Assembly: GCA_951230915.1 (NCBI GenBank)
Contig: OX579641.1
Coordinates: forward strand, 17,648,254-17,712,253
Length of the DNA: 64,000 nt
Source: Antitrichia curtipendula
Lineage: Eukaryota > Streptophyta > Bryopsida > Hypnales > Leucodontaceae
Reading direction: 5' to 3'
In this document: one piece after another, positions 35,642 to 46,740 of the stretch
How positions within the stretch are numbered: position 1 is the stretch's first letter
How the letters are laid out: every line of letters begins with the position of its first letter
Notes under the pieces: model-generated
Seen by the model: the letters and a program-made list of their open reading frames with translations, nothing else
The model's database searches: none
Told to the model about the DNA's origin: nothing
Translations under genes and position numbers: made by a program

Positions 35642-38600
35642 ATGCCAAGGAGACAAAAAAGACGGTCTCTGTATTTTACCAACCCGAAGCACCTGAAGAG
35701 GTCTAGGATCATGAGGGAGTTGTGATCAAATGCTAGGATAGCTGATGCAGGAGAGACTATTAGAGTCTTGGAGTTTGTTTGCGAAGAACCATCAGTTAGC
35801 GTAGTGCAGGTCCTTCCTCCAAGTAGCGTCACAGATATTGCAGAGGACATGATGCACCGAGACATTCCAGAGAACAACACCCAAGCTAGTAGCGAAAGCA
35901 GGAGTACACCTGATGAGAGTGCTGGTGATCGCGAAAACGGACCAAGTAGAGAGACCACCTCAGAGCGAGGTAATGTGACAATTAAATTATTTGTTCGTCT
36001 CATTATTCTTTCTGAAGGTAATGTAACAGGTACCTTGTCCACTGAGTAGAGGGAGTAATCTATAATTTGTGGAGTCATTATCATGCCTTTTCAAAATCAT
36101 TGAATAGGGTAGTCGCTAGAGGATTCACAACTTTGCGAAGATGAGCAAGGCGACTGTAGAAGTGTGCTCCGTAATTTGACAACAGATGGAGTTGAGTAAC
36201 TAATTGGGGTGGGAATTGCGAGATTAGTTTATTAAGGGACGTCAAAATTTAGAGCGGTTGTTCGGCGGTTGGACTCATCCGTTCGCAACAGCACTCCCCT
36301 GGGAAAGACTGCAATTTGAGAGGCTTCATGTTCGATTGACACTGGCATCTCTCGTTGGCTTCCGTGCTGTCTCTGAGTTGGTTTCGCAACGTTTTGCTGC
36401 CGTGTAACCAGGTTTGCATCTTTTGAATGATTAGGTCATTTGGGCTTGATTCGTTTCATCTAGTGCTTGTTACTTTGGCTAGCATGCTCGCTTAGCTCAA
36501 TTGGTATGCATCCTAGGTGGAAATGTTGCCTTCCTTCAAGATTCATCCAACTATAACTATGCTTGTACCCCTCGGTAGAATTGCTCCGTGCTAGCTCAAT
36601 ATGTCAAGCATCGCAAAGTCCTAGATTGGTCGAGCCAGAATCGTGGAGCATTAATCCATTTGATCAAGCGTACCGTGGTAGTTGGCACCGACCGTCCATG
36701 TTGGAACAGTGCGTTGGAGTCGCCAGCCCTGTCCATTTCTTGTTCACCGCCACGCGAAGCCTTCCCCATTTCGCTCCGCATTCCCATTTTGGTTTGCCCT
36801 TTTCCGTCTCAAAATTCCGATTCGGTGTACTTCCAACCTGTCTTCGTTGAACGCCAAGTTCGCTCTGTCTTGGCATTGCCGAGGATTGCAACATTCTAAA
36901 TCATTAGGTCTCAAACTACGATTCAGCTGCCATATTCTGGATTAGGCCTTCTGGATTAGGGTTTTGCGATTTCTTCCCAAGTCTGACCACCGCTCGAATT
37001 TGCTGTTGTTGTAGGTCCTGTGAAGATCCCGGAGAAAACCGAAACCATGGAGTGCGCGGAGAAAACGGGAGAGGACTCGGAAGAGTTGAATCCTCAACAA
37101 ACAATGCAAACGGGACAAGGTAAGAACTCCTGCCTTGAACTGAAATGGCTTCATCTCTGTTTCCACAACACTCCCCGAAAGGAAGTGCCGCCATCGGCAC
37201 TCCCTTTCGAGGAGTGCTGCATTGATTCATAGCACTCCCTTTAGGGGAGTGCTGTGCGATTCATAGCCTTCCCCTTAGGGGAGTGCTGTGTTGATTCATT
37301 TCACTCCTCTAAAGGAAGTGCCGATGGCGGCACTCCCCGTAGGGGAGTGCTATGATGTTCATGTGCTCTCTGATTTCTTACATTGTGGTGGCATGCTCAA
37401 TCTTCTGCAGTTGAGGCGGATAATGTGACCGATGCCGGGAGAATGGATGCACTGCAATCCTCGTTGCAGCTCGAAATTCAGGGGTCTGGTGCGTATTATT
37501 GACTGCTTGGCATTCTCAATTATGGATTTCGAGAGTGATATTTATTGTCTAAGATTGAGCTTGTTTCTGATAGTGATTTTGTTCTTTTGCAGAGGAAGTG
37601 GGTAACGAAGATGTCGAGACTTCCCCGGAAGCCCTCGAGGCAGAAAAGGCCACGACAGAGATGATGGTTGAGGAACTTGGGAAGGAAATGGACAAGATGG
37701 TTGTGCAGGAGTCAGCCAATACGAACATTGTGTTGGACAAGCTGCGATTCAAGCCAAGGGAGAAGTCCAAGCTGAACATCCCGCTCTGTCGGATGAAGGC
37801 TCTAGCTGCTGTTCGCCCGTACCTGAAGAACGACGTCATGGCATTGGGCGCGCATTTCGTGAGTACTGGATATATGGACGGGCATGGTGTGTTCTATGTC
37901 GCCTTGCAGGACAACGACGGCAAAACACGAAACGTGACGGACAAGGATGTCGCCTCGTGGAGTCCGTTGTAGGTTACTGCTAACGATAACTTTGAGAGGG
38001 AGCTGCAGAAGGAAGACACTTGGAAGCAATTCTCAGGCAAGATGTTTTTCGTGTGGGATGGCAACCATCAGCTGGCTGTCTGGATGCCGATAATCAACAG
38101 AGACCACGGAGACGATCCATCTTGGCATTATGCGGTTGAATCGATTGTCTTGGAGGTTGAAGGCCAGATTGGGCCACTTCTCACCGCGTTGCACCAAGTA
38201 AACTGGTAATCCTCTTCAAAGACTATTTCTTGTAGTTTTTTTTTGCAAAGTTTGTCCTCATCAGTTCTAACCTTGATTTTCTCTAACAGGAGAAACCAGA
38301 CCTGTCACATGAAGTTAAACCTGGTTCACAAGCTGTACAGGCTTCAGAGTATAGCTGGTCAACCCCTGTCCTACTTCAAGAATCTCGTTACCAAGGAAGA
38401 GCTTGCTGATGCTGAGAAGAAATAGAAATCGAAGACGCGAACATGGTACACCCTGACGCTTGATGGGCTAATTGGCGTTCTCTATCAGGTACGGTTGAGT
38501 TTTGTGCTTGAATGTTTATGTGTGGAGTTGATTGTTATGACCTCTTTAGTTTGCTTGTGGGTTGAGGAATTGGAGTGCCGATATCGGCACTTGTCTTTTC

Positions 38601-41600
38601 TGCTTTGGAATTCAGCCATAACATCAAATTAGAATCTTAATTGTGTGTTCGTTGTCTTGCAGCAAGAGCTAGGTGATGCAGTAGCTCACGCGACCAGGAG
38701 ATTCAAGGAGAAGTATCTGGAGAAGTCAAAAGAATGGACTACTGGGAAGCTGTATGATGCCATTGGGAAGGCTGTCGATAAGGTGAAGAAGGATATGTCG
38801 TCTGATGTGAAGAAACAGCTTCCCATTGCTGATCCGAGGCAAACATCGCAATTCCTGGATCAAGTTCGCATTCACTATGAGAACCGGGAAGACGATCCAG
38901 AGATGTCGCAGGAGAAGTTATGGTATCTTTCTACCTCGGCCATGGACGCGGCAGTGAAAGTGAAGTGGCTGGAGCGGTGGAACAAACCGGCCTTGCTTCG
39001 TGAAGTAATGAGGTTCCCGAGAACCAAGTTTTCTGATCACGCTTTTCCTGAGTGGCTTCACAAGGCGACCTGGTGGGCACATGTAACTTCATTTACCTTT
39101 CCTTCTTTGTCTTGAATTCAATGCTTGACTCATCAAAGTTGTTACTCACTCCCGATTACAGTTGGCTAGTTCTGTGCAGGAACTGTTTGATGCCGCTCTC
39201 TCTGAGCTTGATGTCGTGATCAATTACCAACCACCTGGTGAAAGTCCAATTCCTAGCATCGCTGATTATGTGGAGTAGAGTCGAATCCAGCTTTGGGATA
39301 CTGCATTCTCTTATGAGTTTGATGGCAAAGGAGTTCACAAGAATCATACTCCAGATTTGCAGGTCGGTCTGGAACAGGCTGTGGTCCGAGTTCTCTATCG
39401 ATACTTCAAGTTTGTGCTATACACCCGCAACGCCACGTCGAAGACGTCGTCGTTCTTCCCGAGCTACTTAGACAGATGTGCCGAGAACTGCATGATATCG
39501 GATGAGATCGCGAGGAAGTGGAAGAGGGAGCACTGGGAAGTTTGTGGGTGGTACATTGACTGTCCTCTGGACAATCCTCCTCCTTTTGAGATCGACTTGA
39601 GGAACAAGATGCAACCCGATATGACCGGGTTGAAGACCGTCCATGATACACCGCCGGTGGAGGCACCTTCGAAGAAGACTAGGGGCTCAAAGAGAAAGGC
39701 CGGTTCAGATGCAAGGAAGAAGGCTGCCTCGGATGTTGCGGCCACACAAGAGTCGGATGCATTGGCCTCTGGGAGTGCAAGGAAGACTGCTGGACAGACT
39801 GCACAGCCATTGCCGGATGTGGATACGGACATGGAGGTGTTGGAGGTGATTCAGCCCCCACTTCCGCAGTCTACTCATGTTGCTGCTCAGAGTCCTCACA
39901 TGCCTGCTCTTCATGCGCTGTCCAGCCCTCTATCGTTTGCTACGCAGAAGCTGAAGAACATAGTCACCTCAAGCAAAGCAGCTTCAGCATCAGGATCATT
40001 CCTTCAGTCTTCAGTATGTGTTCAGAATTCCAGCCTGATCCAGATTATGGAGGCTCTTCTAGACGTGCACTCTTGCCTCGAGATTGTCAACAAGTTTGTT
40101 CTCAAGGTCAGTCTTTTGAATCACCAGTTATCCTTATATATTCCACGGTTTAGAATCATTGCCGATGTCGGCACTTGGGGATTCTCCGTCACGATCCACG
40201 TCGCGTTGTTGGGATAGTCGTTTACTTTTTGAGGCAAATTGGATTTCCAATGCGTTCATGTTATGCCATTTTAACCTATTTGATTCCATCTTTTATAATG
40301 TTCAGGTCAAGAAAGAAGACGGTGCCAAAGCTTTGAACAAGTCTTGTCCGCATAGTGGCTTTGATTTGATTCATGGTGATCTCCCAGATGGCCTGTGGGT
40401 TCCGGCCATTTCAGTGAACCCCCTTGATGTCCCTTCTTGGAATGACTACTCTGAGTAGCAGACTGAAAGTGTCTTCGAGTTTGCTGAACATTTTCTTCAC
40501 GGCGAGGGGGGGATTCTATTGTTTGTCCTAGATGTTCCTCGGATCCGGACTAATGTGCTGTCGTATGCACACGGCTACAGCTTCATTCTACATCGAGAAT
40601 GGTGGGGAATTAATGACCTGCCTTCTGCATCGTATTTCAACTCAGCAAATAAGGTAAATACTATTTCAAATCAATTTTTGGAATCACTGGATTCAAGTCA
40701 CTGGATTGTAGTTTACATTCTGCTAATTCAATTTCGTCGCAATCTCCATTCACAGAGCAGAGGATTCCAGATTCAGCTCTTCATTTGCCAGGCCATGGAT
40801 GCTAGCCAATTCATGATAGCGGCCAATGAGTCACTTGCGGAGTTCGGATTGGGGGTTGCTGAAACCAATGTGTTATTCAATTTCACTTCCGCGGCCTCTC
40901 AATCCATGAATGGAAATGTTCCGTGGAGAGGCGCACGTGAGAAAGATCCTATTTTCCTTCAAATATTGATCGCGGCTTTTACCAAGCCGGGGTCCATCAT
41001 CCTCGATGCTTTTGCTTCTCTTAGTGAGTACTGTTTTCTCTTGTGATGAATTCTTCTACCATGTTTCTTGCCTAAATCCTAAACTGAATTCCTTCATTTA
41101 CTTTCAGGTAATTCTATTCGAGCTTGCAAAGGTATTGGACAACACATTGCGGCCCTCGAAGACGACGCCGTGATCTTCAAGGCTAGGTTGCAGCAGTTCC
41201 ACCAGGTCGAAGCTCCACCTCGAATTCAACTTCCTGCTTCCGACAATCCAGCAGAGATTTCACTCGACGTCCCTATTCGGCAGATCACTAAGAAGAACAG
41301 ATTTAGTAAGTAAGTCTCGTGCTTCATCCTAATATCTTTCAGTCTTCTGTTTATGGCCTACAATTTACTAACAGAAACTCGTTTGGCTCAGAGTGATCAC
41401 TCTACTCCAATCTCCGGCCAAAGACTACTTTATGGGGCCGTGGGATGCAGGCGTCACTATGTTGCAGGCGGCAGAATCTTCTTCAACCTCCTTGCGTAGT
41501 GATAGAAGAATTCATAGACGTGTTTGTTGTTTTATTGATGACGAGGCAGACGTTGATATGGAACCAGGACCACCATCTTCTGGCAGTTCCTCGACTTTTA

Positions 41601-41608
41601 CATTTTGA
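35642..41608 (+). pseudogene. ParB-like plus beta-class N6A/N4C DNA methyltransferase-like gene
   Basis: Inferred exons: 35642-35969, 37015-37119, 37411-37488, 37593-38205, 38290-38488, 38663-39082, 39162-40106, 40306-40653, 40756-41023, 41108-41309, 41392-41608. All join in phase at GT/AG sites, giving 1,240 codons plus stop. Order: basic N-terminus; ParB/sulfiredoxin-like domain (RPYLKNDV, GHGVFYVAL, then VWDGNHQLAVW, exon 4); helical middle; KR-rich possible nuclear signal (exon 7); methyltransferase-like C-terminus with a motif IV-like NPLDVPSW, GGILLFV, then EKDPIFLQ and TKPGSIILDAFASLS (motif X then I) and ALEDD. Premature stops: TGA 35723, TAG 37970, 38423, 39276 and 40456. No frameshift is seen. 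The glycines of motif I (FxGxG) are replaced by serine. The first two exons are least certain. Confidence 0.72.
37165..37350. repeat. Intronic array of short hairpins around CACTCCCC/GGGGAGTG
   Basis: Lies in the second intron of the methyltransferase-like gene. Five to six units of CACTCCCYTWRGGGGAGTGC alternate with GATTCATAG spacers and two AGTGCCGNNNNCGGCACT palindromes (37185-37205 and 37317-37337). Each unit can form a stem. Confidence 0.75.
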
Positions 41609-42149
41609 TTATTACTATCACCTGGATTTATTGATTGAGTTCTTTTCACCCGCATACATCGGGTGTTTCTATTTCTACCCTAGACCGTCTATATTTGCCG
41701 ATGTAATCGTTTGTTTTAGAGTGCAATTGAATTCTGTCGCTCACTTGAATCATACCAATTCCTCAAAGTCTTTGGGGCTTTCTGGCTAAAACCGCTCTCT
41801 AATACTGAGGAATTATTTATCATGCACTGCATTTAAAATCAAACCCTCCAAAATTTGTGGAAGTTCTTCATGATTTCTATCTTCACTTTGTTTATAAATT
41901 GGTTGTAGTCTGTTCGCTCTATTAGCGGTTAACGCACTCACAATATAATTTTTGTGAAAGGATGCTCTCAAAGGACATTTCGTTTCTGTTGACGACCATC
42001 CCTAAATCCATAGTATTTTAATTTTTTTTTAAATATTCGATACACACTCATGGTTGCAGTACTTTAATGAATATGAAATGGTTCTATTTGGATTAATGGT
42101 GTGATAATATTCTAAGAACCCTTAATTTAGCTTAAAGATCTCTTCAGGT

Positions 42150-42573
42150 AGCCTCACAATATCAACGGCCATTGGATAACAACAGATATAGGGTAATAGC
42201 GGCCATAGGATATCCAACGACCATAGGATAATAAAAGCCATTGGATATCCACGCCTATAGGATATCAACGGCCATTGGATATCCACGGCTATAGGGTACC
42301 TGCTCAATTTATTGAATTGATCATTTTTGTTTCCCCCTAAACCCTCCGGTGCTACCTATTATCGTGGACAATCATTTCTTACATTCGACCATAATCACAG
42401 CTATAGGGTCCTACTGTTGTAAATCGGTTTCTATTTTTAACTTTTGTTTTGTTTAAATTTTATCTTCTACTTTTACTTTTATAGAAAATGCCCACTTTGG
42501 AGGTCCCGGGACTCGCAAAAGTACGCTCACCGCTCTATGCTCTACGCTCACCGCACGCAAAATAGCATCGTCC
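42150..42573. repeat. Right terminal and subterminal region of the MULE
   Basis: From 42155 to 42300 there are about eight head-to-tail units of GGATATCCACGGCTATAGG or close variants (GGATATCAACGGCCATTGG, GGATATCCACGCCTATAGG), the inverse of the CCTATRRCCGTGGATA motif seen three times at the left end. The outermost 70 bp share GCGTAGAGCATAGA-like and GCTATTTTGCGTGCG blocks with the left tip. Confidence 0.75.
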
Positions 42574-42583
42574 GTCATTTGAA
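42574..42583. repeat. Right target-site duplication of the MULE
   Basis: GTCATTTGAA, identical to 29953-29962. Confidence 0.9.
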
Positions 42584-45500
42584 GGGTCAAATTAAGTTAA
42601 AGCCTTAGTTAAAGCTTGCTCCAAGATTCAAATTATTGAGGGTGACATGAGCAATTGAAATTTTTGATAAGTTTTTTTTAAGTCTAATAACTATTCATGA
42701 CCTCAATCAAATGCCCACTATCACGCTAAATTTAGAATCCATGCAATTGTATGTTGAATTATTTCATTTTTTTGTATGCAAAATCTTTTTTTATATAAAT
42801 GTTGATTTTTTCAAACTTTTGGTAGAAAAATAAAATTATTGTGATATTTCCAAACCTTCAAAGTTCATTGTGTATGTTCCCATTTTGCAACTATGTATGA
42901 ATTAAATTTCTTAAATTTAGTTTTGAGATGTATAATCACATATCTATCGTATGTCATAAAAAATTCAGATTTTTTGTGCAAATTTTAAATAATTGTTAAT
43001 TTTTGAGAAAAGAAAAACAATTCATAATCAAATACAAAATATGCTTAAAAAATCTAAAATCATTCCCATAAGTGTAAATTATAGGATTTACAACATAGAA
43101 CATCATGGTGCAAATCAACTTACTGTGACATTCTAAAATTAAAAAATCTGCACTCCATGGTTATAGGCTCAAAGTTCAAATTGCAATAAAACACTTTTTC
43201 TTTCAAATTTGCTAGAATAATCTCACGTTTGGTATTAGTGTATTTCAATTGGATCTTAAAGCTTTGAACAAGGTAGTATTTCTTTCTATTGTGTATCTAT
43301 TTCTACATAACAATTTTGAAAGAATGAAAAATTAGGTTTCTTAGTTAGAAATTGTTTTTTTAGGAATTGAAACTCAATTATGGGTGATTGCAAGAAAGGC
43401 CAAACAATTTTGATAGGTTCTACCAAACTGTTTTTGTCTTCTGGTGTAACTTCTGAATTAAAAATCCAATGCAAAAAAAAAAAAAAAATTCTAAATTTTT
43501 TCATAGTAATTATATTTCTTATTTTTTTTTTAAAACAAACAAATTATATTTAAAATTCAATTTCTCTAATTTGTCACACTTTGGGGGGAATTGTTTTTTG
43601 TATTGGATAGTACCCAAATTTAATACACTAGAGCTCAAATTTCAAAGGTCTATTTACACACTAGTAGGACATGTTCCATATGAAGGGCATCAAAAATTAC
43701 ATTATTTCATGTCCTCCACGTTCTTGTAAATAGGTCAAAAAAGGAGCTCCGTAGCATGCACATTTATGAACTTTGAAGGTGTTTTCAAGTTCATTTTTTT
43801 GGTGAAATCTCATCACCATCAAATCCTCACAAATGTCCTATTTTTGGTGTCTTATTTATTTATTTATTAAAAATCAAAACATTGAAACATTTCTATTCTA
43901 CCTACAATTCTAAATGTCCAAGGAAGGCGTATTTCAATATTTTGATTTCTAATAAATCAATAAGAGTGAAATTTTAAAAAAACTAAAAATTGTCCATTTG
44001 TGAGAACTTGATGGTGATGAGATTTCACTAAAAAAACGAACTTGAAACCATCTTCAATGTTCTTAAGTATGCGTGCCATGGAGTCCCTTTTTAATCTATT
44101 TGCACAAATGTGGAAGAGATAAAATAACCTATTTTTTGATGCCCTTCATATGCAACATGCCCTACTAATGTGGGTATAGACCACCAAAAATTTAGGTCTA
44201 GTATAATAATTTTGAATACTTCACTTGTCTAAATTTGAATACTATATAGTACTAAAAACATAAAACAAAAAAATGTAACAAATTAGAAAAATTGAATTTT
44301 AAATATAAATTGATTTTTAATTCTTTGTGAAAAAATAAAGATTTAAATATAACTACAATCAAATCATCTAAATATAGATTTTAAAATTTTTGATAGTAGA
44401 TTTAAAATTCAAAAGTTGTAGCTTAGATAAAATAAAAAAATTAAACAAAACGCTACCAAAATTATTCGATCTTTCTTGCAATCAACCTTCTCCACTCCAA
44501 AGATTGTTTATGTCAAAACTTTGTAGATAAGTGAAGTATTCAAAATTAAGAGGATTCAAAGTCTTACATTTGACTTTAAAAATAACATGTCTTCTTCACT
44601 TTAAACACAAATATCTTGCAATCTATGTGGTTGAAGCTTATAAGATTATTTCCACACATTTATATAGCTATAGGTTTGAAAAACAAATAATTAAAATTTT
44701 GAGGCCGAATAATTTTTGGAAATTAATAATTTGTTTTGTCAAATCCAAGGAATAATAAACATAAAGAAAGTCAAATTGTTGGAAAAGATAATTGTACAAC
44801 TTGATCCCAAGACATATCCACTAAATAACATGGAATCCAAATTCATTTTTCTAGTTCTATAGTAAAGTAGGAAAACTATGAAAAGTAATGGATTTCATTG
44901 AAGAATAATGGCTTTGAATGCAATGAAAAGTTGATTGCAATGAAGGGAACCATTCAACTTCTAAGATTATTTGAAAGAGTGCCAAGAATTTTTAAAAAGC
45001 TATCTAATAAGTACAAAATAATTTAATAATAAGAATTGAATTGTCAAACTATCTCCTTCAAATTTTAAATAATCATTGATTTCATAAAAAATGTGCCAAA
45101 GGTGACCTCAAGGATGGTGGTCCAGTGCATGATTATAAAATTATATATTTAAAAAAAAACAATTTTCATAGTTTTTTGCTCCTTGCAATAGGAAGGATAG
45201 CTAAGTGTTTTTTTAATGAACAAAAGGTCTTGGTACTTTAGGGGTGAAAGATTCAAGTATTGCTTCGGGTGAATTAGAGACATATGGACATCTAAGTGCT
45301 TAGGATTGAATGAAGAAATAGAAGTTGTTAAGGTTGACTTTTGTAAAATGCATGAGTTTCCGATTCCAATTTGAAAGGCCAAAAGTTAAATATTGTTTAT
45401 GCAATATTGCTCTCTTTGCTACCAATCAATCTTGTAAATATGCAAACCTACAAACTTGTATTTTATAAATTTACAGAATAAAAATTATAAATTTCTTTCA

Positions 45501-46130
45501 ACTTCAAAAGTTGAAAAATTCAAATTTGATAAATTCATAATTAGTTCTTTTTAAATTATTTCTTTTTAGATTTGATAAATTCATAATTAGTTCTTTTTAA
45601 GATTTTAAGTTAGTAAAAACGAAGCATTTTTTATTACCAGATTCTTACTGACATTTTACCAACTTACAGTATAATGACAACATGGGAGAATCATGAATGC
45701 GGCCCCGGCCGCAGCGCTGTACCATTTTTTTGCTGCGGAAATAAATTCCAATGTCATTAGATGTTTTGGGGGGTGTCTAGAGGGCCGCTTAACCGCTTTG
45801 GGCCTGTTCCCAGCATTGTTCCCCTGGCAGCAAAAGAATGGTCGCTGTCAGAAAAAAAATTTGAAAAAAAAAAAAAAAAAATCTTAAAATCTTAAAATGG
45901 AACAACAAGATGAACAAATTTTCTTAAATTTTTTTTTTTTTTGTATGACGTGACTCGGCCACGTCATGCAGCTGCTGCGGCACAGTTCCAGACAGTTTCA
46001 GAGTCTGGGAACCCTGGGGAACTCGCGGCCCTCCACAGAGGCTGAAAAACATGTAATGTGAATGGATGTTAAAATAAAATAAGATAAAATAATCACGCAC
46101 ACCTAAAAAAGGGACCATTCAAAATGCGGA
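42584..46130. other. AT-rich DNA with repeat relics, no gene
   Basis: Segments 43190-43330 and 44520-45245 resemble parts of the TTAA element at 23603-24522, including a decayed right end CTTTAGGGGTGAAAG at 45237, so a degraded member of that family is likely here. Segments 43570-43820 and 43990-44220 form an inverted pair related to 9050-9310. A short GC-rich patch at 45698-45840 has no coding support. A-rich runs occur at 43472 and 45866. Confidence 0.5.
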
Positions 46131-46740
46131 AGAAAAATCGAGAGAAAAACAGCGCTCCAAATTGAAAATCAGACGCCACCTGTCACTTATCCACAAACTC
46201 CAGAACTCTACTCACGAGTAGACACGACAGCAAGCGAAACCAACAGGATTGACTAATCCAGTCGGAGTTCGAATTGCCAGCGAAACTTGGAAGTCGGCAA
46301 ATTTTCAGACCAGGCTCTTGACAAATCTCGTGGGTTTCCAAATACAGTCGGGATACCAAATGACAGAAGCCCGCAGTTTAGTAAGGTACCGGCAAAAGTA
46401 GTCCGTGTCCGTTGAATTGACTAGGAACGGATTCCGCCAGTGACCGAAAGTCTATAGTAGACGGAGTTCGAGCGCGTACGAAGACTTTTCTTCAGCGCTG
46501 TATGTGTATAACAGCAGCTCACTCATGATCGAAAATCCTATCCAACGCATCGCAGCGGAATTCCTGCACTCGCAATCTTTCCATTCAACTGCAGTAGAGG
46601 AGTGGACAGAGTGAAGGCATTACTGAGACGTACTGTGAGACCGGTACATCGTGTCTGAGCTCCAATTGCTGTGATCCATCGAGGTTCCCCATTGTTGTAC
46701 GTACGTGAGTCCATCTGGTGTGATCGAGGAGTCCCAACTA
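46131..46740. promoter_or_regulatory. 5' flank of the germin-like gene
   Basis: Less AT-rich, non-repetitive sequence directly upstream of the germin-like start codon, presumably promoter and 5' UTR. A TATA-like TGTATAACAG lies near 46506. An open frame on the opposite strand (46620-47033) is a shadow of the coding exon. Confidence 0.4.

Larger units (their letters stand above)
29963..42573. mobile_element. 12.6 kb Mutator-like element with two divergent genes
   Basis: The left end starts GGGGATTGCTATTTTGCG and the right end, read inward on the minus strand, GGACGATGCTATTTTGCG. After seven partly matching bases the two ends share GCTATTTTGCGTGCG, then a GCGTAGAGCATAGA block. An exact 10 bp duplication flanks the element. 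Inside are a minus-strand DDE transposase pseudogene (34818-30896) and a plus-strand ParB/methyltransferase-like pseudogene (35642-41608). Both ends carry a subterminal motif array. MuDR of maize also carries two genes, but its second gene is unrelated. Boundaries and gene order are seen directly; the superfamily rests on transposase motifs and duplication length. Confidence 0.9.

Noticed and set aside
36487..36560. tRNA-like stretch (TAGCTCAATTGGTA followed by TTCAAGATT)
   Set aside because: It has D-arm-like and T-loop-like wording, but the acceptor, anticodon and T stems cannot be paired.
37802..38029. Antisense frames across the methyltransferase-like exons
   Set aside because: They conflict with the phase-consistent sense gene and show no domain similarity.
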